From NCBI GenBank assembly GCA_900319245.1, contig ONNQ01000014.1, forward strand, positions 17,422 to 81,421: a stretch of 64,000 bases of DNA, read 5' to 3'. The translations under genes were made by a program, and so were the position numbers. Source of the stretch: an uncultured Lachnospiraceae bacterium. Lineage in GTDB: Bacteria > Bacillota > Clostridia > Lachnospirales > Lachnospiraceae. The notes beneath the pieces are model-generated. The model was given only the letters and a program-made list of their open reading frames with translations, was not told where the DNA came from and did not search any database. Below are positions 26,701 to 35,107 of the stretch, piece by piece; the stretch's first letter is position 1, and each line of letters starts with the position of its first letter.

Positions 26701-27294
26701 GCCATTGAGCAGTACAGAGAGCTGATGGAGCGCTATACCTTCTTAAAGGGCCAGCACGACGACCTCACGGAGGCGGCGGAGAGCCTTGAAAAGATCATTG
26801 AGGAACTGGAAAAGTCCATGCGCAAGCAGTTCCAGGAGCAGTTCAGCAGGATCCAGGAGGAGTTTGACAAAGTCTTTAAGCTCATGTTCGGCGGCGGAAA
26901 AGGCAGGCTGGAACTGATGGAGGACCGTGACATACTGGAAGCCGGCGTGCGCGTGATCGCACAGCCGCCGGGCAAAAAGCTGCAGAACATGAACGCCCTC
27001 TCGGGCGGCGAGAAGGCCCTCACGGCCATCGCTTTACTGTTCGCGATCCAGAACCTCAAGCCGTCCCCGTTCTGTCTGCTTGACGAGATCGAGGCGGCGC
27101 TGGATGAGAGCAACGTGGTGCGCTTTGCCGAGTACCTGCACAAGCTCACGGAGCACACACAGTTCATCGTGATCACGCACCGAAGAGGCACCATGCAGGA
27201 GGCTGACCGCCTGTACGGTATCACCATGCAGGAAAAGGGCGTCTCCGCCCTGGTCAGCGTGGACCTGATCGACGAGGAGGAGCTGGTCTCCTGA
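23731..27294 (+). CDS. smc: Chromosome segregation protein SMC
   Basis: SMC forms the ring-shaped condensin-type ATPase that compacts and separates chromosomes with ScpA/ScpB. The 1187-residue protein has Walker A GPNGSGKSN near residues 31-39, long coiled coils at about 165-500 and 675-1010, a hinge near 510-660 (GFGGSVRKVM, then GGAISGG), the signature LSGGEKALTAIAL near 1090, and Walker B FCLLDEIEAALDE near 1116. It is full length. It lies between rnc and ftsY, the conserved order in Firmicutes. Confidence 0.98.
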   Translation: MYLKCIEIQGFKSFANKLKFEFHNGITGIVGPNGSGKSNVADAVRWVLGEQRVKQLRGSSMQDVIFSGTEARKPMGYAYVAITLDNSDHQLPTDYKEVTVARRIYRSGESEYLLNGAPCRLREINELFYDTGIGKEGYSIIGQGQIDKILSDKPEDRRELFDEAVGIVKFKRRKDTTLKKLASEKENLIRINDILAELEKQVPTLEKQAEKAKVFFKERDALKKRDVNLFLLENERNLSELAKVKENEETILRDLTEARTTYAQTGQDYETGRQQLSVLEEEIEAARNKITDASVVREKIEGDIKVFEEQIRAAAGNAEHFKNRKEAVSADIDRARREEEEILVRKNGIDEKVEILRREQTKSRESASSCADKIIRYSRQVDLGKNEILRILSERATIKSSIASLTARQEENERRRQELSTGIEQAQSSQSEQTQIIADLRKQFEEVGNQIRALQSRQKEVEETIQGMKKRLGDEDEKLRAAQLRYHQEKSRLDALVNLAERYEGFGGSVRKVMQNRSSESGVIGVVADLFKTDKKYETAIEVALGGNIQNIVTEDTETAKRMIEMLKREKAGRATFLPLRGLGKPQEFKNTRVLEEPGVIGLADSLVRCDDRYRPVAASLLGRIVIVDRFDNAAAVNKKYGHSVRMVTLEGELFVPGGAISGGAYKNSSNLLGRRREMAELQEKMKEYAAETAAHQKAIDDIKSERTDLRVELERNRTEQQEAFLRQNTVRMNIARQQEKKKEAAGSAEELAKEQKHIEEQKLELEASIKDAEERLASSASREEKMNTAVSELEEKLKKLREEEGVQTQILAKWDTEIEMILQQQSFEQKDLDRVREELERRGRELSEITEAIEQGDRVMKSGTDKIRQLKEELAGSEDIQDDGRRILKEKSEERDRLSKALQERIAQKESLSEQIHALDKESERLCARKERLQEAVDVRVKYMWEEYEITLSDARELRDESLTDIAVLKKEITEIKGRIKSLGSVNVDAIEQYRELMERYTFLKGQHDDLTEAAESLEKIIEELEKSMRKQFQEQFSRIQEEFDKVFKLMFGGGKGRLELMEDRDILEAGVRVIAQPPGKKLQNMNALSGGEKALTAIALLFAIQNLKPSPFCLLDEIEAALDESNVVRFAEYLHKLTEHTQFIVITHRRGTMQEADRLYGITMQEKGVSALVSVDLIDEEELVS

Positions 27295-27329
27295 CCGGCA
27301 TCCTGATAGTATTTGGAGGAATTAGATCT

Positions 27330-28262
27330 ATGGCAGAGAATGAGAAACAGGGCTTTTTTGCCAGACTGAAAAAGGGACTCAGTAAGACCAAGGCCAATAT
27401 CGCCGACAATATGGACCAGATCTTCAATACCTACGGGTATGAGAAAGTCAGCGAGGAGTTCCTCGAGGAGCTGGAAGAAACCATGATCATGGGCGATATC
27501 GGCGTACAGACCACCGAAGAGCTTCTTGACGATCTGCGGCAGAAGGTAAAGGACGAGCGGATCAAGTATTGTCCCGACTGCCGGCAGGAGCTGATCCTGG
27601 GCATCCGCAACAAGATGAAACAGGGCAAGGACGCCTATGATTTTGAAAAAGGTCCCGCGGTCGTTCTCGTCATCGGCGTCAACGGAGTCGGAAAGACCAC
27701 GTCCATCGGCAAGCTGGCCGCCAATTATCGCAATCAGGGCAAAAGAGTGCTGATCGCGAGCGCGGATACTTTCCGCGCGGCAGCCAACGAGCAGCTGTCC
27801 GAATGGGCGAAGAGAGCCGGCGTCGACATCATCGGCGCGGCAGAAGGGTCTGATCCCGCTGCGGTCGTCTACGACGCTGTGCAGGCGGCCAAGGCCAGAA
27901 GGACCGACATCCTTCTCATCGACACGGCGGGACGCCTTCATAATAAGAAGAATCTGATGGCGGAGCTCTCCAAGATCGACCGCATTATCACGAGAGAGTA
28001 TCCGGGCTGCATCCGTGAAAACTGGGTCGTCCTGGATGGCACAACGGGCCAGAACGCGATCTTCCAGGCAAGAGAATTCGCGAGTGTGACCGATCTGACC
28101 GGCATTATCCTCACCAAGATGGACGGTACGGCCAAGGGCGGCATTGCGATCGCTGTACAGGCGGAGCTCGGCATCCCGGTCAAGTTCATCGGCGTAGGTG
28201 AGAAGATCGAGGATTTACAGAAATTCAATCCTGATCAGTTTGTGGATGCGATTTTCTATTAA
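27330..28262 (+). CDS. ftsY: Signal recognition particle receptor FtsY
   Basis: FtsY is the SRP receptor GTPase that brings ribosome-SRP complexes to the membrane. The 310-residue protein has an N domain (about 20-100) and a G domain: GVNGVGKTTSIGKLA (near 116), DTFRAAANEQL, DTAGRLHNK and TKMDGTAKGG. The acidic A domain is nearly absent, as in many Gram-positives. GGAGG lies 10 bases before the start. Its partner Ffh is encoded nearby at 31110. Confidence 0.97.
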   Translation: MAENEKQGFFARLKKGLSKTKANIADNMDQIFNTYGYEKVSEEFLEELEETMIMGDIGVQTTEELLDDLRQKVKDERIKYCPDCRQELILGIRNKMKQGKDAYDFEKGPAVVLVIGVNGVGKTTSIGKLAANYRNQGKRVLIASADTFRAAANEQLSEWAKRAGVDIIGAAEGSDPAAVVYDAVQAAKARRTDILLIDTAGRLHNKKNLMAELSKIDRIITREYPGCIRENWVVLDGTTGQNAIFQAREFASVTDLTGIILTKMDGTAKGGIAIAVQAELGIPVKFIGVGEKIEDLQKFNPDQFVDAIFY

Positions 28263-28286
28263 TGACGGGAAAGAGGAATTGGACAC

Positions 28287-29513
28287 ATGGAACAGAATGA
28301 GAAAATGACACTGGCAGGATTTGAAGAGGCATGTGAGGCGGTGGCGAAGGTCACGCTGGATACGTCGCTGATCTATTCTGATTATTTTAGTGAGATGACC
28401 GGCGGAAAGGTTTACTTAAAGCCCGAGAACCGGCAGAGAACCGGCGCCTACAAGGTGAGAGGCGCCTATTACAAGATCAGCACGCTCAGCGATGAGGAGA
28501 GAAGCCACGGCCTGATCACCGCATCGGCCGGCAACCACGCACAGGGCGTCGCATATGCGGCCAAGCAGTTTGGGGCCAAAGCCGTCATTGTCATGCCGAC
28601 GACGACGCCGCTCATCAAGGTCAATCGCACCAAGGCGCTCGGCGCGGAAGTGGTTCTTTATGGCGACGTATACGATGAGGCGTGCGCGCACGCGTATGAA
28701 CTCGCGGCAGAGAAGGGATACACCTTCATCCATCCCTTCGACGATCTGGACGTAGCCACCGGACAGGGAACGATCGCGATGGAGATCGTAAAGGATCTGC
28801 CCCTTGTGGACATTGTGCTGGTGCCTGTGGGCGGCGGCGGACTCGCGACAGGCGTATCCACGCTGGCCAAGATGCTCAAGCCCAATATTAAGGTCATCGG
28901 CGCGGAGCCCGAAGGCGCGGCCTGCCTCAAGGCCTCTCTGGAAGCGGGGCACGTGGTGACAGTCCCCCAGATCAATACGATCGCGGACGGCACAGCCGTC
29001 AAGACGCCCGGCGAGAAGATTTTCCCTTATCTCCAGGAAAATCTGGACGACGTGATCACCGTATCCGACGCGGAGCTGGTTGTCTCCTTCCTTGATATGG
29101 TGGAAAATCACAAGATGATTGTGGAAAACTCAGGCCTTCTGAGCGTCGCGGCCCTCAAGCATATCGACTGCAGGGGCAAAAAAGTCGTCTCCGTCCTCAG
29201 CGGCGGCAATATGGACGTCATCACCATGTCGAGCGTGGTGCAGCAGGGACTCATTATGAAAGACAGGATCTTTACGATTTCGGTGCTTCTCCCCGACAAG
29301 CCGGGTGAGCTGCACAGGGTCTCCGGGATCATCGCGGAAGTCAACGGCAATGTGATCAAGCTCGAGCACAACCAGTTCGTCTCCATCAACCGCAATGCGG
29401 CGGTGGAACTGAAAATCACATTGGAAGCTTTTGGCACCGAGCACAAGCAGCAGATCATCCAGGCGCTCGCCGATCACGGTTATACAGTCAGACAGGTGCA
29501 TGTCAATATCTGA
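28287..29513 (+). CDS. ilvA: Threonine ammonia-lyase (threonine dehydratase) with ACT domain
   Basis: A PLP enzyme that deaminates threonine to 2-oxobutanoate, the first step toward isoleucine or a catabolic step. The 408-residue protein has the PLP lysine in QRTGAYKVRGA (K56; AYK replaces the more usual SFK), the ASAGNHAQGVAYAA block and the phosphate-binding loop GGGGLATG. A single C-terminal ACT domain (about 330-408, ISVLLPDKPGELHRVSGIIAE) is present; this short form is the tdcB/ilvA type found in many clostridia. It lies only 24 bases after ftsY. The rest of the ilv genes are 16 kb away. Confidence 0.92.
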   Translation: MEQNEKMTLAGFEEACEAVAKVTLDTSLIYSDYFSEMTGGKVYLKPENRQRTGAYKVRGAYYKISTLSDEERSHGLITASAGNHAQGVAYAAKQFGAKAVIVMPTTTPLIKVNRTKALGAEVVLYGDVYDEACAHAYELAAEKGYTFIHPFDDLDVATGQGTIAMEIVKDLPLVDIVLVPVGGGGLATGVSTLAKMLKPNIKVIGAEPEGAACLKASLEAGHVVTVPQINTIADGTAVKTPGEKIFPYLQENLDDVITVSDAELVVSFLDMVENHKMIVENSGLLSVAALKHIDCRGKKVVSVLSGGNMDVITMSSVVQQGLIMKDRIFTISVLLPDKPGELHRVSGIIAEVNGNVIKLEHNQFVSINRNAAVELKITLEAFGTEHKQQIIQALADHGYTVRQVHVNI

Positions 29514-29559
29514 TGCCCGGCCCGGGCCGGCGTAGTACAATTCCCGGGACAGGAAGGAA

Positions 29560-30627
29560 ATGGGCGGAACGGATCAGGAAAAACCAAGCTCCCATAAAGG
29601 GGCGGTTTTCTACTATGTCAATATCATCTTTCTGTGTGCGATCACAGCGCTGTCCCTCGCGGCAGCCGTGATCCTCTTCGTGCGCCTCGAAAGGCTCAGG
29701 AGCGAGAAAGAAGTCAAGGGGACCGTCTATACGGACGCCCAGATCGAGAAGATCAAATATGCGGCCATGGAGACGGAGAAAAACCGGCTCCTTCTGGATA
29801 TCCAGTCCTCCTTTGAATCGGGCAAGAGCACGATCTCGATGCTGCGGGACCTGTTCCCCGGCGATCTCGTCGTCATGTGGGAGGGCCGCTATTACTTCTA
29901 TCCGGTCAACCGGAGTCTGGCCGAGAATATATTCGACGAGTCCGATTTTTCCCTCGGCGAACATGGCTTTATGGAGTACAAGGGCGAGAATGAAGATGTA
30001 GTGGTGAGCAGAGGTATTGACGTCTCCTCCCTCAACGGGGAGATCGACTGGGAGAAGGTCTCAGAGGATCGGATCGCTTTCGCAATGCTGCGGGCGGCCC
30101 TGCGGGATGCGGACGGAAATCTGGTGCAGGATGAGCGCTTCCAGGAGAACATGAGCGGCGCCAAGTCCGCGGGACTTCACACGGGATGCTATGTGGACCT
30201 GGATGCGGACAGCGCGGAGGCGGCCGAAGAGATCGCCGATTTCGTGCTCAGCCATTTGACGCTCAGTCAGCAGGAAATGGGCGCGCCGGTCGCGGTGCGG
30301 GTGCAGATTCCCGACCACACGAGTTCTCTGAGCGGACAGACCAGGGAGGAGTGGACAAGGAGCGTCAGAGCCTTCTGTGCCAAAATACAGAAAGCCGGCT
30401 ACGAGCCCGTCATATACGCCAATACCGCCGCGTTCTATATGCTGCTCAACATGGATGAGCTGGAAAAGTACGGCAAATGGATCGCGGACTACGGCGATTA
30501 CCTCTATTTTCCCTACCAGTTCGACTGCTGGCAGTACAGCCTCAAAGGCACTGTGGAGGGAATAGAAGGAGACGTGAGCCTGGATCTGCGCGTCCATACA
30601 CGCACCGACGAGGAAATAAAAGAGTAA
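29560..30627 (+). CDS. Membrane-anchored GH25-like protein, probably inactive
   Basis: The 355-residue protein has a short cytoplasmic head, one membrane helix (about 15-42), a coiled-coil-like stalk (about 44-95), and an outer domain resembling GH25 muramidases. The opening GIDVSSLNGEIDWEKV (152-167) and the ending WQYSLKGTVEGIEGDVSLDL (324-343) are typical. The central strand where active GH25 enzymes have PV.xDxE reads PVAVRVQ (243-249), so both the aspartate (R247) and the catalytic glutamate (Q249) appear replaced. I infer loss of lysozyme activity, possibly leaving wall binding. AGGAAGGA precedes the start. It follows ilvA by 46 bases. Confidence 0.78.
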   Translation: MGGTDQEKPSSHKGAVFYYVNIIFLCAITALSLAAAVILFVRLERLRSEKEVKGTVYTDAQIEKIKYAAMETEKNRLLLDIQSSFESGKSTISMLRDLFPGDLVVMWEGRYYFYPVNRSLAENIFDESDFSLGEHGFMEYKGENEDVVVSRGIDVSSLNGEIDWEKVSEDRIAFAMLRAALRDADGNLVQDERFQENMSGAKSAGLHTGCYVDLDADSAEAAEEIADFVLSHLTLSQQEMGAPVAVRVQIPDHTSSLSGQTREEWTRSVRAFCAKIQKAGYEPVIYANTAAFYMLLNMDELEKYGKWIADYGDYLYFPYQFDCWQYSLKGTVEGIEGDVSLDLRVHTRTDEEIKE

Positions 30628-30638
30628 AGAAAAAAAGC

Positions 30639-30667
30639 TTGACACCCGGACTGCCTGCATGTATCAT
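30639..30667 (+). promoter_or_regulatory. Promoter of ylxM-ffh, giving an almost leaderless mRNA
   Basis: TTGACA (30639-30644), 17 bases, TATCAT (30662-30667). The expected start near 30674 is only about four bases before the ylxM ATG at 30678, so the transcript would have almost no leader. No proper Shine-Dalgarno fits that start. Confidence 0.7.
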
Positions 30668-30677
30668 AATGCAGGTG

Positions 30678-31022
30678 ATGGAAAAAATCGTTGAACAGGG
30701 CCTTTTATATGATTTCTACGGATCCCTCCTCACCAGGCATCAGCAGGAGATCTACGAGAAGGTCGTCTATGAAAACTTATCATTGAATGAGGTCGCCGAG
30801 ACAGAGGGCGTGAGCAAGCAGGCGGTGCATGATCTGGTGAGACGCTGCACGATCATCATGCGCGGCTATGAGGAAAAGCTCGGCATGATCCGCCGCTTTG
30901 GCAAGATCCGCGAGGCCGCGGAGAGACTCAAGCTTCTTGCGGGTTCGGGAGAGATTCCGGCAGAGCAATCCGCGCTTATATTAAAGACGGCGGAGGAAAT
31001 CTTGAAGGATCTCGAGTCCTGA
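30678..31022 (+). CDS. ylxM: YlxM-family putative DNA-binding/SRP-associated protein
   Basis: YlxM is a small helix-turn-helix protein, normally encoded just upstream of ffh and shown in streptococci to modulate the SRP pathway. The 114-residue product starts MEKIVEQGLLYDFYG, typical for the family, and contains the sigma-4-like helix-turn-helix LSLNEVAETEGVSKQAVHDLVRR (about 35-57). An ATG at 30669 would add three residues but lies upstream of the predicted transcription start. It is followed 87 bases later by ffh. Confidence 0.9.
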   Translation: MEKIVEQGLLYDFYGSLLTRHQQEIYEKVVYENLSLNEVAETEGVSKQAVHDLVRRCTIIMRGYEEKLGMIRRFGKIREAAERLKLLAGSGEIPAEQSALILKTAEEILKDLES

Positions 31023-31109
31023 TCAGAGCCTTTAACCGTTTGACGTCAGACGGCATCACAATTTGCCGTACGGGTGCATACAGGCGCACAAGATACGAGG
31101 ATCATCTTT

Positions 31110-32519
31110 ATGGCATTTGACAGCTTAACAGATAAGCTAAACAGCATATTTAACAAACTGAGCGGCAAGGGCAAGCTCACAGAGAGCGACGTCAAGACCG
31201 CGATGCGGGAAGTCAAGATGGCGCTTCTGGAAGCGGACGTCAACTTCAAGGTTGTCAAACAGTTTGTGAACGCCGTGCAGGAAAGAGCAGTCGGTGAAGA
31301 GGTCATGAACGGCCTCAATCCCGCCCAGATGGTGATCAAGATCGTCAACGAAGAGATGACGACCCTGATGGGAAGCGAGACGACCGAGCTTGCGCTGCAG
31401 CCCGGCAAGCAGATGACCGTCGTGATGATGGTCGGTCTGCAGGGTGCAGGTAAGACGACGACCGCTGCCAAGATCGCCGGCAAGTTCAAGCAGAAGGGCA
31501 AGAAGCCCCTGCTTGTTGCACTGGATATCTACCGCCCCGCAGCGATCAAACAGCTGCAGGTCAACGGAGAGAAGCAGGGCGTGGAAGTCTTCACAATGGG
31601 AGACAGACACGATCCGGCGGATATCGTCAAGGCCGCCATCGAGCATGCGGCCAAGAACAAAGAAAACCTGGTTATTCTGGATACCGCAGGCCGTCTGCAG
31701 ATCGATGAATCGATGATGCAGGAGCTGGAGAACATCAAGAAGGCGGTGACCGTCCACCAGACAATACTGGTCGTCGACGCGATGACCGGTCAGGAGGCCG
31801 TCAATGTGGCCAAGACCTTCGACGAGAAGGTCGGCGTCGACGGCGTGATCCTGTCCAAGATGGACGGCGACACCCGAGGCGGTGCGGCGCTTTCCATCAA
31901 GGCTGTCACCGGAAAGCCGATCCTCTACGTCGGTATGGGCGAGAAGCTCTCGGATCTCGAGCAGTTCTATCCCGACCGTATGGCAGGCAGGATCCTGGGC
32001 ATGGGCGACGTCCTCACCCTCATCGACAAGGCCCAGCAGGCGCTGGACAAGCAGGATGAGCAGGACAGCAAGGACATGGTCTCCCATCTCAAGAAGGGGA
32101 AGTTCGATTTCAACGACTACCTCAACAGCCTCAAGCAGATGCGCAAGATGGGCGGACTCTCCAGCATTCTCGGCATGATGCCCGGTATGGGGATCAGCAA
32201 GGACCAGCTGGAAAATGTGATCGATGAAAAGCAGCTGAAGCGCACCGAGGCGATCGTCCTGAGCATGACGCCCGAGGAGCGCATGAATCCCAAGCTCCTG
32301 ACGCCCCAGAGAAAGTACAGAATCGCCAAGGGATCCGGCAATGACATCGCGGATGTCAACCGCTTTATCAAGAGCTTCAACCAGATGTCCAAGGTCATGA
32401 AGCAGGCCGGCGGCAAGAAGGGAAAGCGGCGCAGAAACGCCAATCCTTTCGGCGGCATGGGCGGCATGGGAGGCTTCGGCGGTATGGGCGGACGAAGAGG
32501 TGGAGGATTCCCCTTCTAA
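31110..32519 (+). CDS. ffh: Signal recognition particle protein Ffh
   Basis: Ffh binds signal sequences and 4.5S/SRP RNA and docks on FtsY. The 469-residue protein has the N domain, then GLQGAGKTTTAAK (G1), DIYRPAAIKQL, DTAGRLQID and SKMDGDTRGG in the G domain. The methionine-rich M domain (about 315-450) includes the helix around GGLSSILGMMPGMG. It ends in a Gly/Met-rich GGMGGM tail. The ATG at 31110 gives the canonical MAFDSLTDKL and follows GAGGA; an earlier in-frame start at 31074 is rejected. Confidence 0.98.
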   Translation: MAFDSLTDKLNSIFNKLSGKGKLTESDVKTAMREVKMALLEADVNFKVVKQFVNAVQERAVGEEVMNGLNPAQMVIKIVNEEMTTLMGSETTELALQPGKQMTVVMMVGLQGAGKTTTAAKIAGKFKQKGKKPLLVALDIYRPAAIKQLQVNGEKQGVEVFTMGDRHDPADIVKAAIEHAAKNKENLVILDTAGRLQIDESMMQELENIKKAVTVHQTILVVDAMTGQEAVNVAKTFDEKVGVDGVILSKMDGDTRGGAALSIKAVTGKPILYVGMGEKLSDLEQFYPDRMAGRILGMGDVLTLIDKAQQALDKQDEQDSKDMVSHLKKGKFDFNDYLNSLKQMRKMGGLSSILGMMPGMGISKDQLENVIDEKQLKRTEAIVLSMTPEERMNPKLLTPQRKYRIAKGSGNDIADVNRFIKSFNQMSKVMKQAGGKKGKRRRNANPFGGMGGMGGFGGMGGRRGGGFPF

Positions 32520-32641
32520 GCCCCTGATACAAGTATGAATCAGATGTAATTCTGTTCAAAATATTGTGTCCCTTTTGATCAGTCAAGGGCAGACACACCC
32601 AATTCAAATCGCAAACAATTACTAAGGAGGAAACTAAAGTC

Positions 32642-32884
32642 ATGGCAGTAAAGATCAGATTAAAGAGAATCGGCGAGAAGAAGGTACCTATGTACAGAAT
32701 CGTGGTAGCAGAGGCTTCCACACCCAGAAACGGCAGAGCCATCGAGGAGATCGGTACCTACAATCCCAATACAGATCCCGCAGCCGTAAAGGTTGACATC
32801 GAGGCAGCGAAGAAGTGGATCGCCAACGGTGCACAGCCCACTACTGTTGTCAAGAAGCTGTTCAAACAGGCCGGCCTTAAATAA
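32642..32884 (+). CDS. rpsP: 30S ribosomal protein S16
   Basis: S16 is a primary-binding protein of the small subunit. The 80-residue protein matches the family throughout: [24 protein letters not shown], then [12 protein letters not shown]. It opens the conserved rpsP-khpA-rimM-trmD-rplS group. AAGGAGG precedes the start. The 120-base spacer after ffh holds a weak hairpin near 32565-32600 but no clear promoter. Confidence 0.98.
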   Translation: MAVKIRLKRIGEKKVPMYRIVVAEASTPRNGRAIEEIGTYNPNTDPAAVKVDIEAAKKWIANGAQPTTVVKKLFKQAGLK

Positions 32885-32937
32885 TCGATCAGTTCACTGA
32901 TCGCTATGTTCGGACCTGACAGTCGGAAGGAATATTT

Positions 32938-33165
32938 ATGAGAGAATTAGTTGAATTGATCGCCAAGGCGCTTGTCGATCATCCCGATGAAGTTGTCGTC
33001 ACGCAGACGCAGGAGGGCAAGAACATCCGGATACAGCTTCATGTCGCACCTTCTGACATGGGCAAAGTCATTGGCAAACAGGGCAGGATCGCAAAGGCCA
33101 TCCGCTCCGTTGTCAAGGCCGCAGCTTCCAGAGATGATATCAGAGTGGATGTTGACATCGACTGA
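32938..33165 (+). CDS. khpA: KH-domain RNA-binding protein KhpA
   Basis: KhpA is a small single-KH protein that works with KhpB/Jag in cell-division and cell-size control through RNA binding. The 75-residue product carries the KH motif GKVIGKQGRIAKAIR (GxxGxxG-type loop, residues about 41-55). GGAAGGA precedes the start. Its place between rpsP and rimM is the standard order. The gene is also known as ylqC. Confidence 0.95.
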   Translation: MRELVELIAKALVDHPDEVVVTQTQEGKNIRIQLHVAPSDMGKVIGKQGRIAKAIRSVVKAAASRDDIRVDVDID

Positions 33166-33234
33166 GCAGCCGATTGAATAGTTATAAAGGGCGGCAGCGA
33201 GTATCGCTGCCGTCATTTTGTATGGAGAGTAAGC

Positions 33235-33747
33235 ATGGTTTCTAAATTTCGAGTAGGCGTGATCGCAAGCACCCACGGACTTCGCGGCGAAGTCAAGGTC
33301 TTTCCCACGACTGACGAGCCGGCAAGATTTCTTGATCTGGAGCAGGTCATTCTGGACACCGGCAGGGAGGAGAGAACGCTCAAGATCCGCAGCGTCAAAT
33401 TCTTTAAAAAGTTTGTCATCCTGGGCTTCGTCGGCATGGACAGGATCGAGGATGTGGAGCGCCTCAAGGGCGCGGAGCTTCTGATCCCCAGAGAGGATGC
33501 GTACCCGCTCGAAGAGGGGGAGTATTTCATTCCCGATCTGATTGGACTCAAAGTCAAGACGGACGACGGAAGAGAGCTGGGGACCATTGTGGATGTGATC
33601 GAGACCGGCGCCAACAACGTGTATGATGTGTGCGATGAGAACGGAAAGCATATTTTGATCCCTGCGATCCCGGACTGTATACTGGATGTCCGCATCGAAG
33701 AGGGAGATATGACCGTTCACCTTCTTCCCGGTCTGGAGAACCTGTAA
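33235..33747 (+). CDS. rimM: Ribosome maturation factor RimM
   Basis: RimM helps mature the 30S head through contact with S19. The 170-residue protein has the N-terminal barrel (VGVIASTHGLRGEVKVFPTTDEPARF) and a C-terminal PRC-barrel (YFIPDLIGLKVKTDDGRELGTI). GGAGAG lies before the start, and only one base separates its stop from the trmD start. Confidence 0.97.
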   Translation: MVSKFRVGVIASTHGLRGEVKVFPTTDEPARFLDLEQVILDTGREERTLKIRSVKFFKKFVILGFVGMDRIEDVERLKGAELLIPREDAYPLEEGEYFIPDLIGLKVKTDDGRELGTIVDVIETGANNVYDVCDENGKHILIPAIPDCILDVRIEEGDMTVHLLPGLENL

Positions 33748-33748
33748 T

Positions 33749-34483
33749 ATGAATTTTCATGTATTAACCCTGTTTCCGGAGATGATCGAGCAGGGACTCT
33801 CGACGAGCATCACCGGAAGAGCGATGAATAAGGGCCTTGTGGGTCTTCATGCTGTCAACATTCGTGACTACGCGGCCAACAAGCACAAGAAAGTGGATGA
33901 CTATACCTATGGCGGAGGCGCAGGGATGCTGATGCAGGCCCAGCCGGTCTACGACGCCTGCATGGCGGTGCAGGGCGGCCTTACAAAGCCGGCCCGCGTC
34001 GTCTATATGACGCCCCAGGGCAGTATTTTCAACCAGGACAAGGCCAAGGAGTTTGCACAGGAAGAGGACCTGATCATTCTGTGCGGGCACTATGAGGGCA
34101 TCGACGAGAGAGTCCTCGAAGAAGTGGTGACGGATGAGATCTCCATCGGGGACTATGTTTTGACAGGTGGAGAGCTGCCTGCCATGGTCGTGATCGATAC
34201 GATTTCCCGACTGATCCCCGGCGTCCTGGGCAACGGCGTATCCGCGGATACGGATTCGTTTATGAACGGCCTTCTGGAATATCCCCAGTATTCAAGGCCG
34301 GAGGTCTGGAGGGACAAGGCTGTGCCGCCGGTCCTTCTTTCCGGCGACCATGCCAAAGTAGACCTCTGGAGAAAGCAGCAGTCGCTTGTAAGGACCAAAG
34401 AGAGGCGTCCGGACCTGTATGAGAAATATATGGAAGAGCACCCCGACGCAGAAAAGATTTTCAAGGAAAAAAAGCGCAGATAA
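33749..34483 (+). CDS. trmD: tRNA (guanine-37-N1)-methyltransferase
   Basis: TrmD places m1G37 in tRNAs reading CNN codons, preventing +1 frameshifts; it is a SPOUT methyltransferase with a trefoil knot. The 244-residue protein has FHVLTLFPEM, DDYTYGGGAGMLM, CGHYEGIDERV and SIGDYVLTGGELPAMV, and the C-terminal block RPEVWRDKAVPPVLLSGDH. It follows rimM almost without gap. Confidence 0.98.
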   Translation: MNFHVLTLFPEMIEQGLSTSITGRAMNKGLVGLHAVNIRDYAANKHKKVDDYTYGGGAGMLMQAQPVYDACMAVQGGLTKPARVVYMTPQGSIFNQDKAKEFAQEEDLIILCGHYEGIDERVLEEVVTDEISIGDYVLTGGELPAMVVIDTISRLIPGVLGNGVSADTDSFMNGLLEYPQYSRPEVWRDKAVPPVLLSGDHAKVDLWRKQQSLVRTKERRPDLYEKYMEEHPDAEKIFKEKKRR

Positions 34484-34491
34484 TTTTTCCC

Positions 34492-34520
34492 TTGCATATA
34501 TAGAACAGGTGTGGTAAATT
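34492..34520 (+). promoter_or_regulatory. Promoter and leader of rplS
   Basis: TTGCAT (34492-34497), 17 bases, TAAATT (34515-34520) with TG one base upstream of the -10. The leader of about 107 bases contains GC-rich self-complementary segments between about 34562 and 34608. Firmicutes are known to have a structured L19 leader; I cannot confirm that this is one. Confidence 0.55.
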
Positions 34521-34633
34521 ATTCATGTTGCTTTTAAGGCACAAGTCCCAATCATTCGAAGATGGTCCGCTGCCGGATCCCGTCAGGCGGTGCATAGCGG
34601 CAAGAACGTCCACAATAAAAAGGAGAATAGAAA

Positions 34634-34987
34634 ATGAACTTCGAAATCATCAAGGAACTCGAGAAAGAACAGCTTAAGGACAACGCACCTTCCTTTAACG
34701 TAGGCGATACCGTTCGCGTACACAACAGAATCAAGGAAGGCAACCGTGAAAGAGTACAGATTTTTGAGGGAACTGTCCTCAAGATCCAGGGCGGCGGCCC
34801 CAGAACTACTTTTACAGTCCGCAAGGAATCCAGCGGCATCGGTGTTGAGAAGACATGGCCCCTGCACAGCCCCAACGTTGAGAAGGTGGATGTGGTCAGA
34901 CGTGGTAAAGTCAGAAGAGCGAAACTCAACTACCTCCGCAAGCTGAGCGGCAAGAAGGCCAAGGTAAAGGCACTGAACGACCGCTGA
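34634..34987 (+). CDS. rplS: 50S ribosomal protein L19
   Basis: L19 sits at the 30S-50S interface. The 117-residue protein is canonical: [31 protein letters not shown], then [23 protein letters not shown] and the basic [17 protein letters not shown] tail. AAAAGGAG precedes the start. A terminator follows. Confidence 0.98.
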   Translation: MNFEIIKELEKEQLKDNAPSFNVGDTVRVHNRIKEGNRERVQIFEGTVLKIQGGGPRTTFTVRKESSGIGVEKTWPLHSPNVEKVDVVRRGKVRRAKLNYLRKLSGKKAKVKALNDR

Positions 34988-35009
34988 TCACGGGTACGAG
35001 ATTACATGA

Positions 35010-35044
35010 ATGCCGCACTGTGAATGCAGTGCGGCATCTTTTTT
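35010..35044 (+). terminator. Terminator after rplS
   Basis: A perfect 11-bp stem (35010-35020 with 35027-35037) and a six-base loop are followed by C and six T residues. Confidence 0.95.
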
Positions 35045-35107
35045 ACCACTCTTTTGACATTTTTTTACGAAAAGAGATGCTATCAACGAGCGAAAGGAAG
35101 ACGGTGC

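Noticed and set aside
35024-35107. Longer rbgA start adding 28 residues
   Set aside because: The extension would be read through the rplS terminator hairpin and does not match the family; ATG 35108 gives the conserved MDYQWYPGHM start.
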